Positions 18,865 through 26,784 of a stretch of DNA of 64,000 bases are shown here, piece by piece (the stretch's first letter is position 1; every line of letters starts with the position of its first letter). A program made the translations under genes and the position numbers. This DNA is from Actinopolymorpha singaporensis. Lineage in GTDB: Bacteria > Actinomycetota > Actinomycetes > Propionibacteriales > Actinopolymorphaceae. The stretch lies in NCBI RefSeq assembly GCF_900104745.1, contig NZ_LT629732.1, positions 1,612,001-1,676,000 on the forward strand, given 5' to 3'. A model generated the notes under the pieces. The model ran no database searches, had not been told where the DNA came from, and worked only from the letters and a program-made list of their open reading frames with translations.

Positions 18865-19512
18865 ATGAGAACTCTCGCCGTCCCGTCGTTCGTCTCACTG
18901 GACGGAGTCGTGCAGGCAGCCGGCGGACCGCACGAGGACCCGACCGGCGGCTTCACCATGGGCGGCTGGGCCGTGACCTACTTCGACGAGGAGATGCTGA
19001 ACCGGCCCTCGGAGACTTCTTACGAGCTGCTGCTGGGCCGCGGCACGTACGAGATCTTCGCCGCGCACTGGCCCTACGACGAGGGGCCCGTCGCCGACCA
19101 TCTCAACAGCACCCGCAAGTACGTTGCCTCCACGACGCTTGATCGGGTCGAGTGGAACAACTCGACGCTGATCCCCGGGGATGTCGCGGAGTACGTCAGG
19201 AAGCTGAAGTGCGAGGACGGGCCCGAGCTCCAGGTGCACGGCAGCCCCGGGCTGGTCCAGACGCTGCTGCGGCACGACCTGATCGACGAGTTCCGAACGT
19301 GGATCTTTCCCGTCGTACTCGGCTCCGGCAAGCGGCTCTTCGACGGCGGCACGCTCCCGCGGGCGCTGAAGCTGGTCGACAGCTGGGTCTCGAAGACCGG
19401 GGTGATGCTGAACACCTACGTCCGCGACGGTGAGATCCCGATCGGGGAGATGGACTTCGAGGTGCCGACGGAGGCCGAACTCGCACGGCGCGAACGCCTC
19501 GCGGCGGGCTAG
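18865..19512 (+). CDS. Dihydrofolate reductase family protein (RibD C-terminal fold)
   Basis: 215 residues. The start MRTLAVPSFVSLDGVVQAAGG and the motifs ELLLGRGTYEIF, QVHGSPGLVQTLL and IFPVVLGSGKRLF place it in the RibD-C/DHFR-like family. AAGGAG lies 7 bases before the ATG. It follows the ECF sigma gene by 57 bases and may belong to the same transcript. Its biochemical role is unknown; the C-terminal tail (about residues 190-215) is charged and extends beyond the fold. Confidence 0.92.
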   Translation: MRTLAVPSFVSLDGVVQAAGGPHEDPTGGFTMGGWAVTYFDEEMLNRPSETSYELLLGRGTYEIFAAHWPYDEGPVADHLNSTRKYVASTTLDRVEWNNSTLIPGDVAEYVRKLKCEDGPELQVHGSPGLVQTLLRHDLIDEFRTWIFPVVLGSGKRLFDGGTLPRALKLVDSWVSKTGVMLNTYVRDGEIPIGEMDFEVPTEAELARRERLAAG

Positions 19513-19576
19513 CCACTTCGACCTCAAAGGTCGGCGCAGGTTGGTCCGGGTGTTGAGGGCTGTTGGTCGTAACGAA

Positions 19577-19612
19577 GGCCTCGACCCCTTCGCCCTGGAA
19601 GGGATCGAGGCC
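19577..19612. terminator. Hairpin between convergent genes, probable bidirectional terminator
   Basis: GGCCTCGACCCCTTC (19577-19591) pairs with GAAGGGATCGAGGCC (19598-19612), 14 of 15 base pairs, around a 6-base loop. No T-run follows, as is common in high-GC genomes. It sits in the 182-base gap between the DHFR-fold gene and the tap-like hydrolase, which point toward each other. Nothing else is recognised in that gap. Confidence 0.6.
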
Positions 19613-19694
19613 ATCGTGCTTCGTGCGCTAGGCGGTGAGAGCCGTTCCTCGTGCAGGCCTCGAGAAGGCCGACATCACCACCGCAGCGACGTGT

Positions 19695-21404
19695 CTAGCG
19701 GCCCGCCGACATCGCCCCAAACTGCGGTTGACTGCCCGCGAGCTGGGCTCCGGCCTTCGGTAGCTCGTCCGGTCCGGTCGGCACCGGTACGCCCTGACAT
19801 CCGGTTGCGCCGGGGTCGCCGGTGTCGAGGTAAGCGACGACGTGGGTGGCGCAGCCGGGTTCCATCAACGCTGAGCCGTGCATGTCGTCCTCGACGGTGA
19901 AGACCTCCCCGCCGACCGCATCCTGCATGTCACCGGTCCATTCGTACGCCGAAACGGACTCGTAGCGGTGCCCCGACAGCTGCAACGAGCCTCCGGTGTG
20001 CAGGAGCCGGATGTGTTCGACGGGCAGTGGCCAGCCGGCGCACGACGGAACGGGGAAACTCAACACGCCCGTGACGGGGTAACGCGTCAGGCCGTCCTGG
20101 TAGGCCGCCCACGCAGAGTCGAAGTCGCGTGCACCGCCGTCTCCGTTGCAGAAGATCGCCTGGTTCGCCGTGCTGTTGTCCATCTCGGGCACTCCGGCCG
20201 GCGGTGGGGTGCGCTCGCCGCCACCGAGCACCTCCTTGACTGTGGGCGGGGCGGTCGGACCGGTCGCATCTCGCAACTCCGCGAGAACCTTGGCTGCGAG
20301 CGGCCAGGCCACGGACGGCTGGGCGGCCGAGATCGCGATCACGAACCCGTCGACAGGCCTCTCGAGGTCGGTGAACGTCCTGGGATGGGCGTCGAAGTCC
20401 CGCCGAAGTTCAGCCAAGGCGGCCTCGACCTGCTCAGGTGTCGTGCCGAAGCCGTACGTGTCGTCGAACCTCGCCATCCACGCCGCCATCCGGGAGAAGT
20501 CCATCGCGGTGGCCTTCGCCCGTCCGGCTTCGAACGCGTCCATCCGCGGGTCCGGCGGCGCGACGCTGTCGACCCACATCCGGGCGACCTTGCCCGGGAA
20601 CAGGCTGCGGTACACCGGGCCCAGCCAGCTTCCCCAGGACACCCCGAGGTAGCTCAGCTTTTTCTCGCCCAGCCCGATCCGGATCCGGTCCAGGTCGCGA
20701 GCCACGTTGCCGGTGGTCAGTTGTCCGATGAACGCCGGATCAGCCTGGGCGCAGTCCTTGTTCGCCTGCACCTGCTTGTCGTACATCTGCCTGGCGTCGT
20801 CCTCGGTGATCTGGCTGGGCGACACACCCTGCGCCTGAACACCCTGCGCCTGCAAGCCCTGCAGACCCGCCCAGCCTTGCAGGCCGGCCAAGCCCTGTGC
20901 CTGTACGCCCGCAGGGCCGCCGGCCTCGCAGTCGACCTTCGTGCTGTAGCCGACACCGCGCGGATCGAAGCCGATCAGGTCGTACCGTTCGTTCAGCTTC
21001 GCGGTCGGCGCCCCTGGCTGGCTCAGCTCGATCGGCATCAGGTAACCGCTGCCGCCCGGACCGCCCGGGTTGACGGCGAGACTGCCTAACCGGTGCGCGT
21101 GGTCGGTTGCCGGAAGTCTGGTCACCGCAACGCTGATCGACCGGCCGGAGGGATCGGCGTAGTTCAGCGGAACCTCGACAGTTCCGCAGTCCATCCGGGC
21201 CATCGTCGCCCGGAACCACGCCTTGTCGCGGACCCCCATCCAGTCCAGAACCTGGTCGGAGTACTCGGGACAGGCTTTCCACTTCACGGTCGACAGCGGG
21301 CCTGGCTGCGCGCTGGCCTGCGCCGGCAGGCTTCCTGCCACGGTGGTCGTGCCGAGAACGGCCAACGGGGCCGTCACAGCGGCGAGAAATCTTCGTAGAT
21401 TCAT
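19695..21404 (-). CDS. Secreted alpha/beta hydrolase, tripeptidyl aminopeptidase (Tap)-like
   Basis: 569 residues. A Sec signal peptide (MNLRRFLAAVTAPLAVLGTT, cleaved near AQA) is followed by the Tap/SlpD fold: oxyanion region NPGGPGGSGY, FDPRGVGYS, nucleophile elbow GVSWG with Ser256, and a C-terminal TAP-like domain with EDDMHGSALMEPGCATHVV carrying the catalytic His. It should release short peptides from N-termini outside the cell. Residues about 165-193 hold an unusual Gln/Gly repeat (GVQAQG, LAGLQG, WAGLQG, LQAQG, VQAQG) inserted after STKVDCE. ATG 21404 is used; a GTG two codons upstream is equally possible. Confidence 0.9.
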   Translation of the reverse strand: MNLRRFLAAVTAPLAVLGTTTVAGSLPAQASAQPGPLSTVKWKACPEYSDQVLDWMGVRDKAWFRATMARMDCGTVEVPLNYADPSGRSISVAVTRLPATDHAHRLGSLAVNPGGPGGSGYLMPIELSQPGAPTAKLNERYDLIGFDPRGVGYSTKVDCEAGGPAGVQAQGLAGLQGWAGLQGLQAQGVQAQGVSPSQITEDDARQMYDKQVQANKDCAQADPAFIGQLTTGNVARDLDRIRIGLGEKKLSYLGVSWGSWLGPVYRSLFPGKVARMWVDSVAPPDPRMDAFEAGRAKATAMDFSRMAAWMARFDDTYGFGTTPEQVEAALAELRRDFDAHPRTFTDLERPVDGFVIAISAAQPSVAWPLAAKVLAELRDATGPTAPPTVKEVLGGGERTPPPAGVPEMDNSTANQAIFCNGDGGARDFDSAWAAYQDGLTRYPVTGVLSFPVPSCAGWPLPVEHIRLLHTGGSLQLSGHRYESVSAYEWTGDMQDAVGGEVFTVEDDMHGSALMEPGCATHVVAYLDTGDPGATGCQGVPVPTGPDELPKAGAQLAGSQPQFGAMSAGR

Positions 21405-21618
21405 GCGCACAAGCCTGCGAACCCACCGGCCCGCCGTGCATCTGTCGCCAGACATGAGGCGTCGCCTGTCTTCCGACACGCTGGGGCCTGGGTGCCATCC
21501 GGATCCGCAACGGTCACCTGCCAGGTGCAGCTGAGGCGGCACCTGTCTGCGGTCATGGTCCAGACGCTGTCCTCAGGCAGAGTTCCCCCTCGCCGATAGC
21601 ACGTAGGCTCGCGCTGGC

Positions 21619-23007
21619 ATGTACGAGCGCGCAGCGGCCCTCTGGGCCTGGTTACGCAGGCCGGCGGTCCAGGACGCCGGCGTGGCTGTCGTGCTCTTCG
21701 TCAGTTCGGTCGCGATGAAGGATGCCCGCCTGGGAATCGTCAAGATCTACGGGGCGATTGACGAACCTCGGCCGATCCAGCTCTGGATCTGGTGGGTGGC
21801 GACCGGGAGCTGCGTGGTGGCCGTAGCGGTTCGCCGCCGGTGGCCGGTTCCAGCGCTGGCCGCCGCCACGGTCGCCGCGATAACCCACATGGCCCTGATC
21901 GCCGGACCGGTACCCGCCGACCTGGCCGCTCCGCTCATCGTCTACACCATTGCCACCCGATGCCGTCGCAGGACGTCACTCGCTCTCCTGGGCCTCACGC
22001 TGCTCGCGGCGGTGGGCTGGTCCGTCCACGTCGGACTCGACGAGCGAAGCGATGGCTGGACCTACCAGAATCCCATCGAGGACGACAGGCCGCTGCAGCC
22101 CGTCGAGCTGGCCAAACCGAGCATGCCTGGAGACGTTCCCCTGGGTGACGAACCTCCGCCGAGTCCCCTCTTTCGCCCACCCGTCCCGGGGAAAGTGACG
22201 GATGGGAAGGTGATGGAAGCGTCGTTGGGACCCACCGGCTGGGGAGGCATCCCCATCCTCGGCCCGATTCTCGTGGCCGGCTGGGCAATCGGGTCAAGCG
22301 TCCAGAGCCGCCGGGCGTACCTCGACGAGCTCACCGCGAGGGCGCGTGACCTCGAACGCGAACGGGACCAACAGGCCGCCCTCGCCGCGGCCGCCGAGCG
22401 CAGCCGGATCACCCGCGAGCTCCACGACGTGGTGGCACACGGCCTCTCCGTGATCGTCATGCAGGCACAGGGCGGTGCAGCGGTATTCGAGAAGCGGCCC
22501 GCGGACACCCTCGCCGCACTTGCCACCATCGTCGAGACCGGGCGGGCCTCGCTTGCGGACATGCGCCAGGTGCTCGCCGCCGTCGGGCCGGTGAACGGCT
22601 CTCCCCATCCCGTACCAGGGCTCGACCGGCTGCCCCACCTCATCGACCAGGTACGCCAGGCCGGCACCCATGTGCAGCTGCACATCGACGGAGCACCAGG
22701 AGTTCTCCCCACGACCGTCGACCTGTCGGCGTACCGGATCACCCAGGAGGCACTGACCAATACCATGAAGCATGCCGGTCCGGGCGCCTGTGCCCAGGTG
22801 AGTCTCACGTATGGAAAGTACGAACTCCGAGTGGAGATCAGCGACAACGGTGCCGCGGTGCCTGCCCCCGATGGCGTCGGCAACGGGCTTCGCGGCATGC
22901 GCGAGCGGGCGGAACTGCTGGGTGGAGAGCTGTTCGCCGGTCCAGGGCTGCACGGTGGTTTCGTCGTACGAGCCCGACTCCCCTTCGCAGAAACGTCGAT
23001 CGCATGA
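21619..23007 (+). CDS. Sensor histidine kinase (HisKA_3 type)
   Basis: 462 residues. Four membrane segments lie between residues 20 and 140 (for example LWIWWVATGSCVVAVAV), then a long Pro-rich extracytoplasmic-looking loop (145-205) and a fifth helix near 210-228. A short coiled coil leads to the H-box ITRELHDVVAHGLSVIV, phospho-acceptor His269. The HATPase region has the N-box ITQEALTNTMKHA and G-box GNGLRGMRERAELLGG. It overlaps the response regulator by four bases, so the two are translationally coupled. The signal is unknown. Confidence 0.95.
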   Translation: MYERAAALWAWLRRPAVQDAGVAVVLFVSSVAMKDARLGIVKIYGAIDEPRPIQLWIWWVATGSCVVAVAVRRRWPVPALAAATVAAITHMALIAGPVPADLAAPLIVYTIATRCRRRTSLALLGLTLLAAVGWSVHVGLDERSDGWTYQNPIEDDRPLQPVELAKPSMPGDVPLGDEPPPSPLFRPPVPGKVTDGKVMEASLGPTGWGGIPILGPILVAGWAIGSSVQSRRAYLDELTARARDLERERDQQAALAAAAERSRITRELHDVVAHGLSVIVMQAQGGAAVFEKRPADTLAALATIVETGRASLADMRQVLAAVGPVNGSPHPVPGLDRLPHLIDQVRQAGTHVQLHIDGAPGVLPTTVDLSAYRITQEALTNTMKHAGPGACAQVSLTYGKYELRVEISDNGAAVPAPDGVGNGLRGMRERAELLGGELFAGPGLHGGFVVRARLPFAETSIA

Positions 23008-23669
23008 TCCGCGTACTCCTGGTCGACGATCAGGCGCTGCTCCGTGCCGGTGTCCGAATGATCCTCGAGAACGCCGACGACATCGACGTCGTTGGCGAGG
23101 CCGAGGACGGTGCTCGGGCCGCGGCGATGGCGGCCGAGACCGCGCCCGACGTCGTGTTGATGGACATCCGGATGCCCGACGTCGATGGCGTCGAGGCCAC
23201 CCGCCGCATCCGCGCCGAGATCCCCGACGGGCCCAGGATACTGATCCTCACCACGTTCGACCTCGACGAATACGTCTACACGGCCCTGCGCGCCGGCGCC
23301 AGCGGATTCATCCTCAAAGACACCCTCGCCCCTGACCTGCTGTCCGCGATCCGCGCCGTCGCCCGCGGCGACGCCATCGTCGCCCCGACCGTGACCAGAC
23401 GGTTGATCGAACGCCACATCGGGACCAACACCGATCCACTGCCCCTTTCCGAGGTCGAGCTTCGCGCCCTCACCGAACGAGAGCGCGAAGTACTCGAGCT
23501 CATCGCCCGCGGACTGTCCAACGCCGAGATCGCTGCCCGCCTCTGCCTCACCGGGGGGACCGTGAAGGGCCATGTCAGCCGGATCCTGAGCAAACTCGGC
23601 CTGCGCGACCGCGTCCAAGCCGTCGTTCTCGCCTACGAATGCGGCCTGGTCCGCGCCGGCAGCAACTAG
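23004..23669 (+). CDS. Response regulator, NarL/FixJ (LuxR-type) family
   Basis: 221 residues. The receiver domain has the acidic pocket VDD (8-9), phospho-acceptor Asp54 in VVLMDIRMPD and the conserved Lys in FILKD. The output domain is a LuxR HTH, LTEREREVLELIARGLSNAEIA with VKGHVSRILSKLGLRDR. It is the partner of the kinase just upstream (ATGA overlap). No nearby gene is an obvious target; the downstream disulfide genes face the other way, 12 bases away. Confidence 0.96.
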   Translation: MIRVLLVDDQALLRAGVRMILENADDIDVVGEAEDGARAAAMAAETAPDVVLMDIRMPDVDGVEATRRIRAEIPDGPRILILTTFDLDEYVYTALRAGASGFILKDTLAPDLLSAIRAVARGDAIVAPTVTRRLIERHIGTNTDPLPLSEVELRALTEREREVLELIARGLSNAEIAARLCLTGGTVKGHVSRILSKLGLRDRVQAVVLAYECGLVRAGSN

Positions 23670-23681
23670 TGGCGGGGGACA

Positions 23682-24257
23682 TCAGGGTAGGTCGTGGCTG
23701 TCCCCGGGCCCGGTGGCCAGGACGTCGGCGGTGAGGATCGCGACGAACAGCAAGAACGTCACGACGTGGACGGCGGTGCAGTACAGGCAGACCGCGCCGA
23801 CGACGAGGAGTTCGACGTAGATCAGGTAGCAGACCATCGCGACACCTGCGACCCCGCCGGCGAGGCGCGTCCACCGCACCAGCGCCGATCCTGACCGCCA
23901 GGCAGCCGGCAGGCAGAGGACCGTCATGCCGACGAAGTACGCCAGGCCGGCGACGGCGACCGGGACGACACCGAACAGCATCGACTGCGGGCTGGTGGTG
24001 ACCCTGATGCAGTTGATCGTTCCGCTGTCGGGGCAGGCCAGTGCACTCGCGCTGGTGAAGTGGGCGTACGTCAGATAGGCGGACAGGCCGAGCCCCACCA
24101 GGCAGAACACCAGCGACGCCGGGGCGGCCCAGGCAGGCGCGATCCGCGATGCCTGGGGCGTGCCGGGCGCACCAGGCTTACCAGGCATGCCGGCTTCCTC
24201 GCGTGCGGCGCTGGTCGTCGGACTGGTGCCGGGGCGAGGCCGTCTAGCTTGAGGCAT
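23682..24257 (-). CDS. Vitamin K epoxide reductase (VKOR) family membrane protein
   Basis: 191 residues with four or five membrane helices. The shuttle cysteines are in [10 protein letters not shown] and the active-site pair is CLYC near residue 160, with the Ser between helices in [10 protein letters not shown]. Bacterial VKOR takes electrons from a DsbA-like partner and passes them to quinone. That partner is encoded immediately upstream and overlaps this start by 14 bases. A Pro/Gly-rich cytoplasmic N-terminus of about 40 residues precedes the first helix; ATG at residue 24 is an alternative start. Confidence 0.94.
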   Translation of the reverse strand: MPQARRPRPGTSPTTSAAREEAGMPGKPGAPGTPQASRIAPAWAAPASLVFCLVGLGLSAYLTYAHFTSASALACPDSGTINCIRVTTSPQSMLFGVVPVAVAGLAYFVGMTVLCLPAAWRSGSALVRWTRLAGGVAGVAMVCYLIYVELLVVGAVCLYCTAVHVVTFLLFVAILTADVLATGPGDSHDLP

Positions 24258-25173
24258 CGAGGTGCCTCTGCAGCTGCTTGACGGTGCTCGTCCCGCATAC
24301 GTTGTCGGGCTGGTTGCCGGTGAGCTTGCACAGTGTCGCGATGATCGTGTTGGCCGAACCGACGACGGCCTTGGCGACCGGATCGTTCGGGTCCTTCAGC
24401 GCGGACGCGATCTGCTCCATCGTCTTGCCCTGCAGGACCGAGGGGTCGTACTGCGAGCCCGACACCAGATAGCGCCCGCCGAAGTCCACGGTGGGGAACG
24501 ACAGCTGGCCACCACCTGTGACCTGTTTGATCTGTGCCTCCTCGGCCGCCGTCAGCTTGTCCAGCGGCGTGTAGGCGTTCCCGCTGCGCTTGTTGGTGGT
24601 CAGCTCCTTGCCGACGAAGCTGAGGTAACGGCTGGAGTAGCTGGCGCCGTGGAAGCTGAACGTCGCGGTGTTGGGGTAGACGTCCTCCGAGGCGGAGTGT
24701 GTCGTACCGAGGTTCTTGAAGGTGCCGAACCTGCTCAACGCCACCACCATCGACCACCGCTCGGCCGCGCAGTAGGGGCAGTACTCCGCCCCGACGTAGA
24801 GCACCTTCGGCTTGCCGCCCGCCGTGATCGGCTTCGCCTTCACCGCCTGGGGCCACTGCTGGACGCTGCCCTTGCCGACCGAGGCCAGGGTTTGGGCCGG
24901 AACGGTCGTCACCGCCTTCTCCACCGACGGCTGGACTCCGCTCCCGCCGGCCTGCTGGGTGCTGTTGCCGCCTCTGGTCAGGTAGATCCCGACGATCGCG
25001 GCGATCACCACCAGCACCACCGCCACCGCAGCTGCCACGACGGCCAGCCGGCGGCGCTGCGCCTGACGTGCCTGTTCGGCCCGGAGCTCCGCCACCTTCG
25101 TGCGGGTCGATCGTGGTCCGTCCCCGTGCTGCTGCCCCTTCGGCCTCGCCATTGCACGCTCACTTCCGGTCAT
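24244..25173 (-). CDS. DUF929 family membrane-anchored thioredoxin-like protein (DsbA-like)
   Basis: 309 residues. A basic N-terminus and a single helix (about residues 50-70, [20 protein letters not shown]) anchor it, leaving a thioredoxin-like domain outside with the redox motif [14 protein letters not shown]. This is the DUF929 architecture. The pairing with VKOR, by 14-base overlap and same strand, argues that it is the oxidant of extracytoplasmic thiols and that VKOR re-oxidises it. ATG 25173 has AGGA close upstream; ATG 25152 is the alternative. Confidence 0.92.
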   Translation of the reverse strand: MTGSERAMARPKGQQHGDGPRSTRTKVAELRAEQARQAQRRRLAVVAAAVAVVLVVIAAIVGIYLTRGGNSTQQAGGSGVQPSVEKAVTTVPAQTLASVGKGSVQQWPQAVKAKPITAGGKPKVLYVGAEYCPYCAAERWSMVVALSRFGTFKNLGTTHSASEDVYPNTATFSFHGASYSSRYLSFVGKELTTNKRSGNAYTPLDKLTAAEEAQIKQVTGGGQLSFPTVDFGGRYLVSGSQYDPSVLQGKTMEQIASALKDPNDPVAKAVVGSANTIIATLCKLTGNQPDNVCGTSTVKQLQRHLDASS

Positions 25174-25392
25174 GGCGTCCTGCGTACCCGATGCGTCTTC
25201 CGCGTCTTCAGTGTCCGGCACCGGGCGACTGGGGTGCCACCGAGCACTATCCCACTCCGACCCGGAGCGGAACGCGTCCCGCCTGCCGGCGCCGGTTGCC
25301 GAGTCGTTCGGTGCGTACTTCATGCATGGCTACGTCCGCCTTGCGTCTGACGGGAAATAGCCTGGAATGTAATGCAGAAGCCCACTACGTGG

Positions 25393-25608
25393 ATGACGTC
25401 TACGTATCCCATCGCTGAGGCCCGCGGTCGGATCGGCGAGCTTGCCCGACGCGCTGCCCAGCACGAGCACATCACGCTCACCGACCGGGGCGTACCGACC
25501 GCTGTCCTCATCTCGGCCGCCGAACTCGAAGAGCGCCTTGGACAAGTCTTTGCACTCCACGCCTGTAGTCGTCAACGAGGCGTGAGTGAGGGTCGGATGT
25601 CTGGGTAG
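25393..25608 (+). CDS. Phd/YefM family antitoxin, apparently orphan
   Basis: 71 residues. The N-terminal part (MTSTYPIAEARGRIGELARR, then HITLTDRGVPTAVLISAAELEERL) is a standard Phd/YefM antitoxin DNA-binding and dimerisation fold. The last 20 residues (QVFALHACSRQRGVSEGRMSG region) do not look like the toxin-binding helix of this family, and no RelE/Doc-type toxin follows; the next gene is a dehydrogenase. It may be an orphan regulator or the remnant of a toxin-antitoxin pair. ATG 25372 would add seven residues. Confidence 0.75.
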   Translation: MTSTYPIAEARGRIGELARRAAQHEHITLTDRGVPTAVLISAAELEERLGQVFALHACSRQRGVSEGRMSG

Positions 25609-25674
25609 GACATCGATCTTGTCCGCCCACGAGCGATCCGACCCGAAACACGAGTCAGATTCGGAGCCAGCCAG

Positions 25675-26736
25675 ATGCGCGCACTGACCGTCCAGCCGGG
25701 CACTGCCTGCAACGGCACCTCGATCCCGGTGTCGGTGGAGGAGCTTCCCGATCCCTCACCCGAGGACGGCGAGTTGCTCGTACGCGGTCTGGCGATAGGG
25801 ATCTGCGGAACGGACCGGGAGATCATCGGTGGCCACTACGGCTGGGCTCCTCCCGGTGCGTCCCGGCTGGTGCTGGGACACGAGTCGCTGGGCCGGGTCG
25901 TCAGTGCGCCCGGCGGCAGCGGGTTCGTCGGCGGCGACCTGGTGGTGGGGGTGGTCCGCCGGCCGGATCCGGTGCCGTGCGGGGCCTGCGCCAGGGGCGA
26001 GTTCGACATGTGCCGCAACGGCCGCTACACCGAGCGCGGGATCAAGGAGCTCGACGGGTACGCCAGCGAGCTGTGGACGGTGAAGAAGGACTACGCGATC
26101 CGGGTGGACCCGCGGCTGGAGTCGGTCGGAAACCTGGTGGAGCCGACCAGCGTGGTCGCCAAGGCGTGGGAACAGGTCGACCGGGTAGGCGCGCGGTCGT
26201 GGTTCGAGCCGCAGCGAGTCCTGGTCACCGGGGCAGGCCCCATCGGACTGCTCGCGGCGCTCATCGGCCGACAGCGCGGCCTCGACGTACACGTCGTCGA
26301 TCTGGTGAAGGATGGCCAGAAACCCAACGCGGTAAGGGATCTGGGGGCGGAGTACCACTCCGATCCGGTCAGGGACGTGGTGGCCAGGCTGGAGCCGGAC
26401 GTCGTGATCGAGGCGACCGGGGTGGGCGAGGTGGTCTTCGACGCCATCGCCGCCACCGCGCCGTACGGCATCGTCTGCCTCACGGGGGTGTCGGCCGGTG
26501 GGCACCGGCTGAATATCGACGCCGGCGCCACGAACCGGAGCATCGTGCTGGAGAACGACGTGGTGATCGGTTCGGTGAACGCGAACCAGCGCCACTATGC
26601 CGCCGCCGCGACAGCGCTGGCCGACGCGGACCTAGACTGGTTGAACCGCCTGATCAGCCGGCGAGTCCCGCTCGAGCGGTTCAGCGAGGCGGTCACCGCC
26701 GAGCCCGACGACATCAAGGTCGTTCTCACACTCTGA
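25675..26736 (+). CDS. Glucose 1-dehydrogenase-like medium-chain dehydrogenase
   Basis: 353 residues. It begins MRALTVQPGTACNGTSIPVS and has the zinc site ICGTDREI ... LGHESLGRV, the pair CGACARGEFDMC and the cofactor strand VLVTGAGPIGLLAALIGRQRG (two adjoining pieces). The overall order, with GRYTERGIKELDGYASE, matches archaeal/actinobacterial glucose dehydrogenases of the MDR superfamily. GGAG lies upstream of the ATG. It is followed 48 bases later by a GH15 enzyme that could supply glucose from trehalose, so the pair may act in sequence (inference). Confidence 0.92.
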   Translation: MRALTVQPGTACNGTSIPVSVEELPDPSPEDGELLVRGLAIGICGTDREIIGGHYGWAPPGASRLVLGHESLGRVVSAPGGSGFVGGDLVVGVVRRPDPVPCGACARGEFDMCRNGRYTERGIKELDGYASELWTVKKDYAIRVDPRLESVGNLVEPTSVVAKAWEQVDRVGARSWFEPQRVLVTGAGPIGLLAALIGRQRGLDVHVVDLVKDGQKPNAVRDLGAEYHSDPVRDVVARLEPDVVIEATGVGEVVFDAIAATAPYGIVCLTGVSAGGHRLNIDAGATNRSIVLENDVVIGSVNANQRHYAAAATALADADLDWLNRLISRRVPLERFSEAVTAEPDDIKVVLTL

Positions 26737-26784
26737 CGTCCTAAGCTCGGCGCTCCGTTGTCACCCCGTCGAAAGGATCGGCTC

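Noticed and set aside
19878-21089. 403-codon frame opposite the tap-like hydrolase
   Set aside because: Arg/Gly/Val-rich mirror of a real gene, no domain.
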